DNA from: Acetomicrobium thermoterrenum DSM 13490
Lineage (GTDB): Bacteria > Synergistota > Synergistia > Synergistales > Acetomicrobiaceae
Assembly (NCBI RefSeq): GCF_900107215.1
Contig: NZ_FNPD01000001.1
Span: 236,757 to 300,756, forward strand
Direction of reading: 5' to 3'
Length of the DNA stretch: 64,000 bases
The notes beneath the pieces are model-generated. The model saw nothing but the letters and a program-made list of their open reading frames with translations, did no database searches and was not told the DNA's origin. A program made the position numbers and the translations under genes. Shown piece by piece: positions 45,896 through 54,795 of this stretch (positions within the stretch are counted from its first letter, which is position 1; each line of letters starts with the position of its first letter).

Positions 45896-46807
45896 GTGGT
45901 CAAATTAATCGAATGTGTCCCAAATTACAGCGAGGGCAGACGAGAAGATGTCATAGAAGCTATAGTAAAACCCTTCAAAGAAACCAAAGATTGCTATCTA
46001 TTGGACTATAGGGCGGATAAAGATCACAATCGCTTGGTGGTAAGCCTCGTCGGAGAACCAGATGCACTGGGAAAGGCGCTGGTAGAGTCGGCAGAGGTTG
46101 CCATAAAGCATATAGATCTTAACAAACATGAGGGTGCTCATCCGAGGATAGGTGCCGTCGACGTCATTCCCTTTGTCCCCTTAAGAAACATCACTATGGA
46201 GGAATGCGTGGAATTCTCGAGAAAGTTTGCAGAAGATTTTCATCGCAGAACTTCCGTGCCGGTATATTTCTACGAAGAATCGGCTTTGAGGCCGGAAAGG
46301 CGAAATTTGGAAGTCATAAGGAAGGGCCAATTTGAAGTGTTGAAAGAAGAAATCTCCAAGCCGGAGAGACATCCCGATATCGGTTCGCCCGAGATGCACC
46401 CCACAGCAGGGGCTACCGTTATTGGGGCCAGAAAGTTTTTAGTCGCCTTCAACGTTAATTTACATACAAATGATGTCAATATAGCCAAAGCGATCGCCAG
46501 GGCCATAAGGTCCTCAAGCGGCGGCTTTTCGGCCGTAAAGGCCATTGGATTGGAGCTTAAGGAGAAGAACATGGCTCAGGTGAGCATGAACATCGTGGAT
46601 TACGAAAAGAACGCTCTATATCGCGTCTTGGAGCTGATAAAATGCGAGGCGAAACGTTGGGGGGTTTCAGTAGCGGAGACCGAAGTCTATGGCATGGTTC
46701 CTGCTGAGGCATTGCTTCAAAGCACTTCTTACTACATGCAGATCTCCCATTTCGACCCCAACCAAGTAATTGAGCTAAGGCTTCTTGATCTTTTGGGCAG
46801 GGATTGA
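45896..46807 (+). CDS. ftcD: Glutamate formimidoyltransferase
   Basis: 303 residues covering only the transferase domain (vertebrate FTCD is fused to the cyclodeaminase). Moves the formimino group from formiminoglutamate to tetrahydrofolate. Typical segments: ECVPNYSEGRREDVIEAI, DKDHNRLVVSLVGE, HEGAHPRIGAVDVIPFVP and TAGATVIGARKFLVAFNVNL. GTG 45896 lies 6 bases after GGAGGTG. Overlap and spacing with hutI suggest one transcript. Confidence 0.95.
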   Translation: MVKLIECVPNYSEGRREDVIEAIVKPFKETKDCYLLDYRADKDHNRLVVSLVGEPDALGKALVESAEVAIKHIDLNKHEGAHPRIGAVDVIPFVPLRNITMEECVEFSRKFAEDFHRRTSVPVYFYEESALRPERRNLEVIRKGQFEVLKEEISKPERHPDIGSPEMHPTAGATVIGARKFLVAFNVNLHTNDVNIAKAIARAIRSSSGGFSAVKAIGLELKEKNMAQVSMNIVDYEKNALYRVLELIKCEAKRWGVSVAETEVYGMVPAEALLQSTSYYMQISHFDPNQVIELRLLDLLGRD

Positions 46808-46809
46808 AG

Positions 46810-48054
46810 ATGACCTTAAAGCTTTTCAGAAACGCCAGAATATACACCCCCTTGGATAAGGGAAGGCCCTTGAAGGGGAGCGAAATGAATCAAATTTATT
46901 CTGAGGAAAAGGGAGCAATCCTCGTAAGGGATGGCTATATCGAATCAATTGGTCAAGAATTAGAAGTACTAAAATCTGTCACGGAAGATGCCTTGGAGAT
47001 CGACCTGGGCGGTCGATGCGTTATTCCCGGCTTCGTAGATCCCCATACACATGCGTGTTTTGTCGGAACCAGGGAAAGGGAATTTATAATGCGCCTCCAA
47101 GGAGCCTCATATCTTGAAATACTCAAAATGGGCGGAGGCATTCTTTCCACCGTCGATAGAGTCAGGTCGGCAAGTCGCGATGAGCTTTATGCAAGCACTG
47201 AAGAAGTAATAAATAGAGCTTTGAAGAATGGCACCACTGCCATGGAAATAAAAAGCGGGTACGGCCTTTCCTTAGAGCACGAAGTCAAAATGCTCGAGGT
47301 CATAGATGCGTTAAAGGGCAAACCTGTCGATATAGTCGCAACTTTTATGGGTGCCCATGCGGTGCCGCGGGAGTACAAAGACAATCCGAAAGCCTATGTT
47401 GATCTCGTAGTGGAGGAAATGATACCCCACATTGCTGCTAAGGGATTGGCCAGATATTGTGACGTATTTTGCGAAGAAGGCGTCTTTTCCGTTGACGATG
47501 CCAAGAGGATCTTGTTGGCGGCAAGGAAATGCGGTCTGGGCTTAAAAATTCACGCTGACGAAGTGTATGATTTAGGCGGAGCAAAATTAGCCGCCGAGCT
47601 TAAGGTTGATTCAGCTGAACACCTACTTGCGGCAAGCGAGGAAGGCTTAAAAGCAATGGCTGAAAGTGGTGTGCTCGCTGTGTTGCTGCCGGCGACGGCC
47701 TTCAGCCTCAGGAAATCCTATGCCCCCGCAAGGAAGATGATAGAAATGGGAGTTCCTGTTGCATTGGCAACGGACTGCAATCCCGGTTCCTGCTATTGCG
47801 AATCGATGGAGATGGTATTTAGACTTGCCCTGTTGGGCATGGGCTTATCGATGGAAGAATCGCTTGTGGCTTCGACGCTTAACGCTGCCTATGCCATAGG
47901 CATGGCAAGTCATGTAGGCAGTTTGGAAAGGGGGAAAAAGGCCGATTTTGTCGTTCTAGACGGAGAAACGCCAGGTATCATGGCCTACCATTTGGGATGG
48001 CGAAACATAAAAGAGGTATACAAAATGGGCCAAAGATTTTCATCGGAGGTGTAG
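46810..48054 (+). CDS. hutI: Imidazolonepropionase
   Basis: Opens the imidazolone ring to give formiminoglutamate. 414 residues of the amidohydrolase fold: metal site VDPHTHACFVGTRE, EIKSGYGL, KIHADEVYDLGGAKLA, ATDCNPGSCY. TTG 46804 also opens the frame inside ftcD, but AGGG spacing and family N-terminus favour ATG 46810. Confidence 0.95.
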   Translation: MTLKLFRNARIYTPLDKGRPLKGSEMNQIYSEEKGAILVRDGYIESIGQELEVLKSVTEDALEIDLGGRCVIPGFVDPHTHACFVGTREREFIMRLQGASYLEILKMGGGILSTVDRVRSASRDELYASTEEVINRALKNGTTAMEIKSGYGLSLEHEVKMLEVIDALKGKPVDIVATFMGAHAVPREYKDNPKAYVDLVVEEMIPHIAAKGLARYCDVFCEEGVFSVDDAKRILLAARKCGLGLKIHADEVYDLGGAKLAAELKVDSAEHLLAASEEGLKAMAESGVLAVLLPATAFSLRKSYAPARKMIEMGVPVALATDCNPGSCYCESMEMVFRLALLGMGLSMEESLVASTLNAAYAIGMASHVGSLERGKKADFVVLDGETPGIMAYHLGWRNIKEVYKMGQRFSSEV

Positions 48055-48057
48055 AAG

Positions 48058-48684
48058 ATGTCAATGAAGGAAATGTCTCTGAGATCTTTTTTGGTGGAAC
48101 TTGCCTCGGATTCTCCAGCGCCTGGAGGGGGGAGCGTGGCCGCTTTTGACGGTGCCATGGGAGCTTCTTTGGTGTCCATGGTGGCCAGATTGACTGTTGG
48201 TAAAGAAAAATACAAGGAACATCAGGCCATAATGGAAGAACTGATGAAAGATTGCGATAAAATGCGAGACGAGTTTTTGGATCTAATGGACAAAGATTCA
48301 AATGCATTTAACGATTTTATGAAGGCCATGCGCCTTCCCAAAAACACTGAAGAAGAAAAAAAGGAAAGGACTTTTGCCATGCAGGAGGCCCTTAAAAAAG
48401 CAGCCTTGGTTCCAATGGAAACGCTCAGGAGGTGCCTTGATCTTGCAAAAAAGGCGGAAATAGCCGTCGAAAGGGGTAATGTCAATGCCGTAACGGATGC
48501 AGGAACAGCGTTGCTTCTTGCTTCAAGTTCTGCCAAAGCCGCCTCCTACAACGTATTAATTAACTTGAAAAGCATTAAAGACGAGGGCTTCGCCAATCAA
48601 TTAAAATCCGAGGTTGAATCCTTGTTAAAGGCTATTGACGATACCGTTCTAAGGGGATTAAAGAGCTTGGAAGAGAATTTGTAA
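48058..48684 (+). CDS. fchA: Formimidoyltetrahydrofolate cyclodeaminase
   Basis: 208 residues, all-helical; SDSPAPGGGSVAAFDGAMGASLVSMV split as SPAPGGGSVAAFDGAMGAS is the signature. Converts 5-formimino-THF to methenyl-THF and ammonia, completing recovery of the histidine one-carbon unit. Starts 3 bases after the hutI stop. Stands as a separate polypeptide, as in many anaerobes. Confidence 0.95.
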   Translation: MSMKEMSLRSFLVELASDSPAPGGGSVAAFDGAMGASLVSMVARLTVGKEKYKEHQAIMEELMKDCDKMRDEFLDLMDKDSNAFNDFMKAMRLPKNTEEEKKERTFAMQEALKKAALVPMETLRRCLDLAKKAEIAVERGNVNAVTDAGTALLLASSSAKAASYNVLINLKSIKDEGFANQLKSEVESLLKAIDDTVLRGLKSLEENL

Positions 48685-48791
48685 CCATGTGAATATCAAA
48701 CCGAAATGGAGGAGGCTGTTTGTTAGGGATTAGCAACGCTTACTTTAATGCCTCCTCTAAAATTTAGCTGGAATACACGTAATGACAAATG

Positions 48792-48846
48792 GAAAATGCA
48801 GGGCGAAGTGACAAAGTATTAATATTGTCTTTCGCCCTGCATTTTC
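48792..48846. repeat. Long perfect inverted repeat after the hut operon
   Basis: A 16-bp perfect arm GAAAATGCAGGGCGAA (48792-48807) and its complement (48831-48846), with a nested GACAA/TTGTC (48810-48814, 48825-48829) inside the 23-base loop. The arm ends in TTTTC, so it can act as a terminator for the hut operon on the plus strand. No other gene lies between it and the AOR gene; about 100 bases upstream, GAGGAGGC and GCCTCCTC form a looser pair. Confidence 0.7.
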
Positions 48847-48966
48847 TTGGGAGTACCTTTGCCAGGTCTTTTAGCAAGCGGTGTAAACCGGGTACAAGAT
48901 AACATCTAATGTAATAGTATAATAAAAGAGATCTATGGTAATTTTTAAAAAGGGGGAGATTTGGGG

Positions 48967-50862
48967 ATGGAGCAAAAATGGTTTCCCGATGCTAAGGTGC
49001 TGGAGGTTGATCTCTCAAAAGGGACGATTAAATCGCAAGTTTTGCCGGGCGAGATCTATAGGCTATATCCGGGTGGTTCTGCTTTAGGAACCTATCTGTT
49101 GCTTAGAACAATGAAAAGCAAGGTAGATCCCTTATCCGAAGATAATGTCATCACCTTTTCTGTGTCGCCTCTGGTTGGTTTGCCGATAAGCGGTGCAAAC
49201 AGGCTTTCCATTAACACCAAAAGCCCCTTGACGGGAGGAATAGCGGATAGTCAATCTGGTGGTTTCTTTGCTGCCCATTTAAAAAGCAACGGCTGGGACT
49301 CAATAGTTGTGAAGGGGTGTTCGCCAAAGCCGGTTTATCTTTATGTTGATGGAGATCACGTTGAGTTGAAAGATGCCACTTCATTATGGGGGAAGGTTAC
49401 GGCTGAGGTTGAGCGGGCAATCAAAGATGAACTTCGCGATAATCACGTTGAAATAGCCCAAATTGGGCCTGCGGGTGAGAAAAAGGTGCGGTTTGCCTGT
49501 GTTATAAACATGGCCAATAGGGCTAATGGCAGAAACGGAACAGGTGCTGTAATGGGCTCGAAGAATTTAAAAGCCATTGTGGTTAAGCGCAAGGCTTCTC
49601 AAAGGCCCTTCGATGGCGATGGTTTTAAGTCGTTGGTAAAAAGGGTCACCGATGCCTTGCAAGACAGCGAAGCTCATCGATCGCTACATAAATACGGCAC
49701 AGCCGGTGTACTTGCTAGTTTTAACAATGCGGGATACCTTCCATCAAAGAATTGGACAAGTGGATACCTTCACGATGGTTTCAATATATCAGGGCAGGCT
49801 ATGACAAAAACCATACTGAAAAGAGAGGACACATGCTTTGGGTGTGTGGTCAAATGCAAAAGAGTAGTGGAAGTCCCGGGCAAGATTGACAGCATATACG
49901 GAGGCCCCGAGTATGAGTCATGTGCTGCTTTGGGATCGTACTGTGGCGTTACTGATCTCGAGGCAGTAGCATACGCTAACCAGTTATGCAATATGTATGG
50001 TATGGATACAATAAGCTGTGGCGCAACAATAGCCTTTGCCATGGAATGCTTTGAAAGTGGAATCATAGATACCGTTGACACAGATGGCATAGAATTGAAC
50101 TTCGGAAATGGCAGTGCGCTAGTGAAAATGGTAGAAAAAATAGCTAAGAAAGAAGGATTTGGCGGCATACTTGCCGAAGGAAGCGCGAGAGCCGCAAAGG
50201 TAATAGGCAGAGGATCGGAAAAGCTTTTGGTAACGGTGAAGGGACAGGAATTTCCGGCCCATATGCCTCAATGGAAAGCTGCCCTAGGATTGGTTTACGC
50301 GATTAATTCTTATAGCGCAGATCACCAATCGAGCGAACACGATCATATTCTAGCCGCTGATCCCACATCTAGTGAGCGAAATAGGTTAGCCAAGATTGGC
50401 GTTTGGAAGGGGTCTAAAGAATTTAGATCTCTTGACGAGGAAAAAGTAAGATTTGCTTTCAATACTCATTGTTTTTACTATTTGATGAACACTCTATGTT
50501 TGTGTCAGTTTATTGCCGGGCCTGGCTGGCAAATCATCGGACCCAGCGAAGTCGTAGAACTTTGCCAAAGCGGAATTGGTTGGGATACTTCTGTGTATGA
50601 ACTAATGCTCATCGGTGAACGACAGGTCAATATGATGCGCTTTTTCAATTCTCGTGAAGGTTTTACAAAGGATAACGACACTTTGCCTGAAAAGGTTTTT
50701 ATCCCCCTCTCAGGCGGACCCAGCGATGGAGTGCATTTAGACAGGGAGGAATTTAAAAGTGCGCTCGAAATGTTTTACAAAGTAGCTCAATGGGATCCAA
50801 GCAATGGCAATCCTATGGAGGGTGCACTAAGGCGTTTGTCTTTAGGTTGGCTTCTCAGTTAA
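48967..50862 (+). CDS. Aldehyde:ferredoxin oxidoreductase (tungstopterin enzyme)
   Basis: Oxidises aldehydes to acids with ferredoxin, or the reverse. 631 residues: the N-terminal AOR domain includes YPGGSALGTYLL, GANRLSINTKSPLTGG and the pterin-binding GPAGEKKVRFACVINMANRANGR region; the cubane-binding cysteines appear in DTCFGCVVKCKR (about 283-290), with another cysteine late (near 516). It most resembles the broad AOR/FOR/WOR group; the exact substrate is unknown. ATG 48967 is chosen over TTG 48961 by the GGGGGAG spacing. A TATAAT (48918-48923) lies 43 bases ahead, without a good -35. Single gene between two hairpins. Confidence 0.93.
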   Translation: MEQKWFPDAKVLEVDLSKGTIKSQVLPGEIYRLYPGGSALGTYLLLRTMKSKVDPLSEDNVITFSVSPLVGLPISGANRLSINTKSPLTGGIADSQSGGFFAAHLKSNGWDSIVVKGCSPKPVYLYVDGDHVELKDATSLWGKVTAEVERAIKDELRDNHVEIAQIGPAGEKKVRFACVINMANRANGRNGTGAVMGSKNLKAIVVKRKASQRPFDGDGFKSLVKRVTDALQDSEAHRSLHKYGTAGVLASFNNAGYLPSKNWTSGYLHDGFNISGQAMTKTILKREDTCFGCVVKCKRVVEVPGKIDSIYGGPEYESCAALGSYCGVTDLEAVAYANQLCNMYGMDTISCGATIAFAMECFESGIIDTVDTDGIELNFGNGSALVKMVEKIAKKEGFGGILAEGSARAAKVIGRGSEKLLVTVKGQEFPAHMPQWKAALGLVYAINSYSADHQSSEHDHILAADPTSSERNRLAKIGVWKGSKEFRSLDEEKVRFAFNTHCFYYLMNTLCLCQFIAGPGWQIIGPSEVVELCQSGIGWDTSVYELMLIGERQVNMMRFFNSREGFTKDNDTLPEKVFIPLSGGPSDGVHLDREEFKSALEMFYKVAQWDPSNGNPMEGALRRLSLGWLLS

Positions 50863-50884
50863 GTAAATGATCTTCGCCTTGGCC

Positions 50885-50937
50885 ATGGTGGTAAGAGCCT
50901 CCTTATTTTAATTGGTTTGGTTGGTTCTTACCACCAT
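50885..50937. terminator. Hairpin after the AOR gene
   Basis: ATGGTGGTAAGA (50885-50896) pairs perfectly with TCTTACCACCAT (50926-50937), extending inward by GCC/GGT with one G-T pair; then TGTATTTTC. Probable terminator of the AOR transcript. Confidence 0.65.
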
Positions 50938-50988
50938 TGTATTTTCAAAGCTAAATTCCACACTAAAGATTATAGAGCCCAATTTCTG

Positions 50989-51017
50989 TTGACAACAGCC
51001 TTTAGGTTTGATAAAGT
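50989..51017 (+). promoter_or_regulatory. Promoter of tRNA-Val
   Basis: Perfect TTGACA (50989-50994), 17 bases, TAAAGT (51012-51017); the predicted leader before the tRNA is about 75 bases. Confidence 0.5.
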
Positions 51018-51098
51018 TTACTGCAGCGAGAGAAGGGAATGCGATGTGTGTCTAGCCGTTTTCGATGCGTGTTATACATACATCAAGAAGGTTTTGTT

Positions 51099-51173
51099 GG
51101 GTGGTTAGTTCAGAGGGAGAACGCTTCCTTGACGCGGAAGAGGTCGCAGGTTCGAGTCCTGCACCACCCACCA
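51099..51173 (+). tRNA. tRNA-Val (anticodon GAC)
   Basis: Acceptor GGGTGGT/ACCACCC, anticodon stem CTTCC/GGAAG with loop TTGACGC (anticodon GAC), T arm GCAGG-TTCGAGT-CCTGC, encoded CCA at 51171-51173. Confidence 0.96.
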
Positions 51174-51184
51174 AAGGTTTTCGC

Positions 51185-51219
51185 AAGGAGTCTGGTCGAG
51201 GTACTGGACTCCTTTTTTT
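51185..51219 (+). terminator. Terminator of tRNA-Val
   Basis: AAGGAGTC (51185-51192) pairs with GACTCCTT (51207-51214), followed by an unbroken T-run to 51219. Confidence 0.85.
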
Positions 51220-51287
51220 ATAGCCCTTAATATAGTTATGACGAATATATCGAATAAGCAAAGGTGGAAAAGAGGTTTGGTTCTGTC

Positions 51288-51662
51288 TTGATCAAGGGTA
51301 TCGGGGTAGATGTATGCGATATAGGTAGAATAAAGGAAAGCATAAAGTCGGGCCATTTTTTAAAAAGGGCTTTTACCGACGTTGAGATAGAGTATGCCCT
51401 CTCGAAGGCTCGCCCAGAACAGCATTTGGCTGGCTGTTTCGCCGCCAAAGAAGCTCTTTCTAAGGCTCTTACCGTGGGCTTATGGGATTTGGGGCTGAAA
51501 AATGCTTGGGTAGTTCGCGGAAATGAAGGTGAGCCCAAGTTCGGCTTTAGCGCATCTTTATCGGAAAAGCTATGTAGAAGCGGGATAGATAAGGTGTGGT
51601 TGACAATTAGTCATGAGAAAGAAATGGCAGCGGCTTTTGTTATTTTGGAGGCATTAATATGA
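51288..51662 (+). CDS. acpS: Holo-[acyl-carrier-protein] synthase
   Basis: Attaches 4'-phosphopantetheine to ACP. 124 residues with IKGIGVDVCDIGRIKES and the magnesium/CoA motif CFAAKEALSKAL. The frame opens at GTG 51264, but GAGGT spacing and the family start (MIKGIGVD) favour TTG 51288. Overlaps the next gene by 4 bases; acpS-nnr-tsaE-tsaB is a frequent order. Confidence 0.92.
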   Translation: MIKGIGVDVCDIGRIKESIKSGHFLKRAFTDVEIEYALSKARPEQHLAGCFAAKEALSKALTVGLWDLGLKNAWVVRGNEGEPKFGFSASLSEKLCRSGIDKVWLTISHEKEMAAAFVILEALI

Positions 51663-53263
51663 TTCCTCTTTATACAGCAGAAATGGCTAAAAAAATAGAT
51701 AAGACACTCATGGAAGATTTTTCACTTCCGGGTACAGTTTTAATGGAAAATGCAGGAAGGTCCGTGGCATCGCATGTTTCGGAATTGATGAAAGATAAAA
51801 ATGGGAAAGTTTTAATATGTGCGGGTCCGGGCAATAATGGAGGAGACGGCTTCGTTGCGGGAAGACATCTCTTAAACTATGGTTACGAAGTTAAATTGAT
51901 CACTTCTTTGCCAATGTTCGAACTTTACAAAGGAGATGCACTGATAAATGCCAACGCCTTTATAAAGGTGGGAGGTAATATCTGCTTTTCCAATGAGTTA
52001 TCGGATCTGAAACTAGAAAAAATGATAAAGGATGCGGACCTATGTATCGATGCCTTATTAGGCGTGGGCTTTAAGGGAGCTCCCCAAGGTGAAATTGCAA
52101 GATTAATCGAGGCTATTAATAAGGCCGCTTTAGTCGTCTCAATAGATGTCCCAAGTGGGGTAGATTCTTCGTCGGGGCGAGTTCCCGGAGTTGCGGTTAA
52201 GGCAGACGTTACCGTAACGATGCACCTGCACAAAATCGGGCTTTATGTGGCCCCTGGCTGCACCTATGCAGGAAAGGTTCTGTTGGCGGATATTGGCGTA
52301 CCTCCCATGTTGGGAGCTTTGACCTATAACACTAACTGTTTTTTGTGGAACGAAGAATCGTCTATCGATGCACTGCCCAATAGGCCTCTAGACATACATA
52401 AGGGCAACAGGGGAAGTGTCGCTATTCTCGGAGGGTCCGATCTTTATCGCGGTGCTCCCCTACTTGCATCCATGGGGGCATTGAGAGCGGGAGCCGGTAT
52501 AGTGTATATGATTTTACCCGAGAAGGTTTATGAACAAACAGGCCAATTCTTGCCAGAAGCCATTGGCGTTCCAGTGAGATCGGACGAGTATTTTTTGACG
52601 ACCAAGGCGCTTGATGCAGTCAGTGCGATAGAAGACAGGATAGACGTATTGATCGTTGGACCAGGTATGGGCAGAAGAGAAGAAACTGTAGATTTAGTTG
52701 TGAAACTTTGGCAGGAATATCCTAAAAACATGATTTACGACGCTGACGGATTATATGCCCTTTCTCTCAATTCTGCTGCTTTAGACAGGAGAGATAATGT
52801 AATCTTAACCCCACACGAAGGAGAAGCAGGCAGATTGTTGGATTGCTGTGCTTCGCGTGTGCATGAAAATCGGCTGGAAGCGACAGAAAGGCTCAGTCTT
52901 AAATACGGACCTGTTGTATTGAAGGGTTTTCACAGCATCATCGGTGATGGTTTGCGTTATCTTGTTTGCAACGCCGGAAGCCCGGCCCTTTCGGTGCCGG
53001 GTTCGGGGGACGTATTGAGCGGAGTTATTGGAGCTTTATACGTCTCTGGGCTTGATCCTGTCGATAGCGCTGGTCTGGCGGTGTGGTTGCATGCTAAAGC
53101 GGGAGAAAACCTAAGTTGTCTTGAAGGTGTTGACGGATCTTTGGCGCGGGAAATTGCCGATCAGGTAAGATTCGTAATGGGGGATATTCGATATGCCAAG
53201 GAGAAAAATAGATTGGGAAGAAGAGTTGGAAAAGACGGAAAGGATACGCCGGCGTGGTTTTAG
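51659..53263 (+). CDS. nnr: Bifunctional NAD(P)HX epimerase / ADP-dependent NAD(P)HX dehydratase
   Basis: Repairs damaged hydrated NAD(P)H. 534 residues. The N-terminal YjeF_N epimerase (about 1-215; ENAGRSVASHVSEL, GPGNNGGDGFVAGRHLL, VSIDVPSGVDSS) is fused to a ribokinase-like dehydratase (about 225-510; NRGSVAILGGS, VGPGMGR, LTPHEGEAGRLL, VPGSGDVLSGVIGALY). ATG 51659. The last 71 bases overlap a small membrane-protein gene. Confidence 0.95.
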   Translation: MIPLYTAEMAKKIDKTLMEDFSLPGTVLMENAGRSVASHVSELMKDKNGKVLICAGPGNNGGDGFVAGRHLLNYGYEVKLITSLPMFELYKGDALINANAFIKVGGNICFSNELSDLKLEKMIKDADLCIDALLGVGFKGAPQGEIARLIEAINKAALVVSIDVPSGVDSSSGRVPGVAVKADVTVTMHLHKIGLYVAPGCTYAGKVLLADIGVPPMLGALTYNTNCFLWNEESSIDALPNRPLDIHKGNRGSVAILGGSDLYRGAPLLASMGALRAGAGIVYMILPEKVYEQTGQFLPEAIGVPVRSDEYFLTTKALDAVSAIEDRIDVLIVGPGMGRREETVDLVVKLWQEYPKNMIYDADGLYALSLNSAALDRRDNVILTPHEGEAGRLLDCCASRVHENRLEATERLSLKYGPVVLKGFHSIIGDGLRYLVCNAGSPALSVPGSGDVLSGVIGALYVSGLDPVDSAGLAVWLHAKAGENLSCLEGVDGSLAREIADQVRFVMGDIRYAKEKNRLGRRVGKDGKDTPAWF

Positions 53264-53408
53264 AATCACGGCCCTCTCCCTTGCCTTTATAGCCATGTTT
53301 TTTATGGGCAATAAATTTCAAAACTATCGACTTGCACCACCCTTTTATGTAGTTATGGTCTTATTGGGTCTTTTGGGTATTATATTAATATATGGTCGAA
53401 GAAAGTGA
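53193..53408 (+). CDS. Small membrane protein between nnr and tsaE
   Basis: 71 residues: a charged N-terminus (PRRKIDWEEELEKTERIRRR) and two hydrophobic helices (about 23-40 and 50-67). ATG 53193 lies after a GGGGGAT ribosome site, overlaps nnr by 71 bases in another frame, and its stop abuts the tsaE ATG, so it is likely real and coupled. Family not recognised. Confidence 0.65.
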   Translation: MPRRKIDWEEELEKTERIRRRGFRITALSLAFIAMFFMGNKFQNYRLAPPFYVVMVLLGLLGIILIYGRRK

Positions 53409-53921
53409 ATGGCGGTGAAATATTTTTTGATGGATCATTTATATTCTTACATTATTAGATCGCCAAAAATGATGTTAGATTTGGGAAGCGTTATTGCTTC
53501 TCTCGTCTTTCCGGGTTTGGTGATTTACCTGGATGGGAAACTAGGCACGGGTAAGACCACGCTTGTCAGAGGCATTGCTTGGGCATTAGGTTGGCGCGGA
53601 GTTAGAAGTCCCTCTTTTACTCTTGTCAATGAATATCCCACTGATCCGCCAATGGCGCACATTGATCTTTATCGTTTAGAGAGAACCGAATTTGAGGATA
53701 TCGCCGTCGAGGAATACATTGACAACGGCTTTTTTGTTGCCATTGAGTGGGGAAAGCCCGATTATTTCCCCTATATAAATAAATGGTGGCATGTAATGAT
53801 CTTATATGATGATGACTTAATCAAAAGAGAAGAAAGAAAAGTTAAAATAACTGCATTTGGAGATAAAGCTGAAGAAAGATTAAAACACTTAGATAGGGTG
53901 GTCTCGTCATGGGCTCTTTAA
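53409..53921 (+). CDS. tsaE: tRNA threonylcarbamoyladenosine biosynthesis protein TsaE
   Basis: ATPase needed for t6A37 synthesis with TsaB and TsaD. 170 residues; P-loop DGKLGTGKTTLVRGIA (about 43), SPSFTLVNEY and HIDLYRLE are diagnostic. The first ~20 residues are longer than usual. ATG 53409 immediately follows the upstream stop; the end overlaps tsaB by 13 bases. Confidence 0.93.
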   Translation: MAVKYFLMDHLYSYIIRSPKMMLDLGSVIASLVFPGLVIYLDGKLGTGKTTLVRGIAWALGWRGVRSPSFTLVNEYPTDPPMAHIDLYRLERTEFEDIAVEEYIDNGFFVAIEWGKPDYFPYINKWWHVMILYDDDLIKREERKVKITAFGDKAEERLKHLDRVVSSWAL

Positions 53922-54589
53922 AATCCAACGATTGTCTAGTACTGGGGGTAGATTGCTCTACGAAATATACCGCCATTGGATGCGTTAGGTGCGAGAGGGT
54001 AATTGGAGAAATTTCCCTCGACCTGGGCAGATACCAATCCTCCCTTCTTCCGGGTTTGGTAGACGAATTGTTAGGTTTTTGGGGTTTCAAACTGACGAAC
54101 GTCGATGCCTTGGCCGTAACAATCGGCCCGGGTTATTTTACCGGCCTTCGCGTCGGGCTGTCTTATGTCACAACCTTAGCCTACGCGTTGGAAGTGCCCG
54201 TAATTCCGCTTTCTTCGTTAAAGGTTCTGGCCGGCGATTTTATTGAAGCTAAAAATGTGATCACAGTGCCCGTAATTTGGGCGAGGGGGACTCAATATTA
54301 CTCTTGCATTTTTGAAAGTGACGGAGAGGATTTAAAAGAAATAGCTGCCCCTGATGTCTTGGACGAGCGGGATATCATTGCAAAGGCAAAAGATATGTCT
54401 TTAGAGAAAGGGAAAACGGTATTTGTGATTGGCGATGACGTAGCACGTTTTCAAGAAAAACCTTCAGGAATTCATTTCCTGGCAGACGGCGTAAGAGGCG
54501 GCAATGTAGCCAAGCTCGGTTTTAAGATGAGAAGCTGCGCCAGATCACCAATGCAGATTGAAGCTTTGTATTTAAGAAGACCGTACTAA
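53909..54589 (+). CDS. tsaB: tRNA threonylcarbamoyladenosine biosynthesis protein TsaB
   Basis: 226 residues of the ASKHA fold: LGVDCSTKYTAIGC at the N-terminus and TIGPGYFTGLRVGLSYVTTLAYAL. Forms the t6A complex with TsaE and TsaD; tsaD is not in the window. ATG 53909 inside the tsaE end. Confidence 0.92.
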   Translation: MGSLKSNDCLVLGVDCSTKYTAIGCVRCERVIGEISLDLGRYQSSLLPGLVDELLGFWGFKLTNVDALAVTIGPGYFTGLRVGLSYVTTLAYALEVPVIPLSSLKVLAGDFIEAKNVITVPVIWARGTQYYSCIFESDGEDLKEIAAPDVLDERDIIAKAKDMSLEKGKTVFVIGDDVARFQEKPSGIHFLADGVRGGNVAKLGFKMRSCARSPMQIEALYLRRPY

Positions 54590-54636
54590 GTCAAGATTTA
54601 CTTTATATAGGATACGGGCTGTTATAGCATAATACA

Positions 54637-54652
54637 TGTGATTAAAATCACA
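54637..54652. promoter_or_regulatory. CRP/FNR-type palindromic site upstream of korDABC
   Basis: TGTGATTAAAATCACA: TGTGA-N6-TCACA, arms of 7 bp around AA, an exact match to the half-site layout used by CRP-family regulators. It is framed by ATAATACA and TGTATTAT, giving a wider imperfect dyad (about 54629-54664). Lies 144 bases before korD in a 206-base AT-rich gap; a further TCACA half-site occurs near 54759. No CRP-family gene is in the window. Confidence 0.6.
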
Positions 54653-54795
54653 TTAGTGTATTATAGGCAATTTGTCAGAATTTTTGTAATAGTAAGATCA
54701 TGTCTATATTTGCGTGATAATTCTTTTATAGTCATAATTAAATTTGGAATTATAAAATCACAATAAGACTCATTCCACGGAGGGTGGTGTCTCCC

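Noticed and set aside
48847..48966. Molybdenum/tungsten-cofactor riboswitch ahead of the AOR gene
   Set aside because: Only about 120 bases of low-complexity leader; I cannot identify the conserved multi-stem structure.
50917..51108. 63-residue frame before tRNA-Val
   Set aside because: Begins in the AOR terminator hairpin and runs into the tRNA; no ribosome site.
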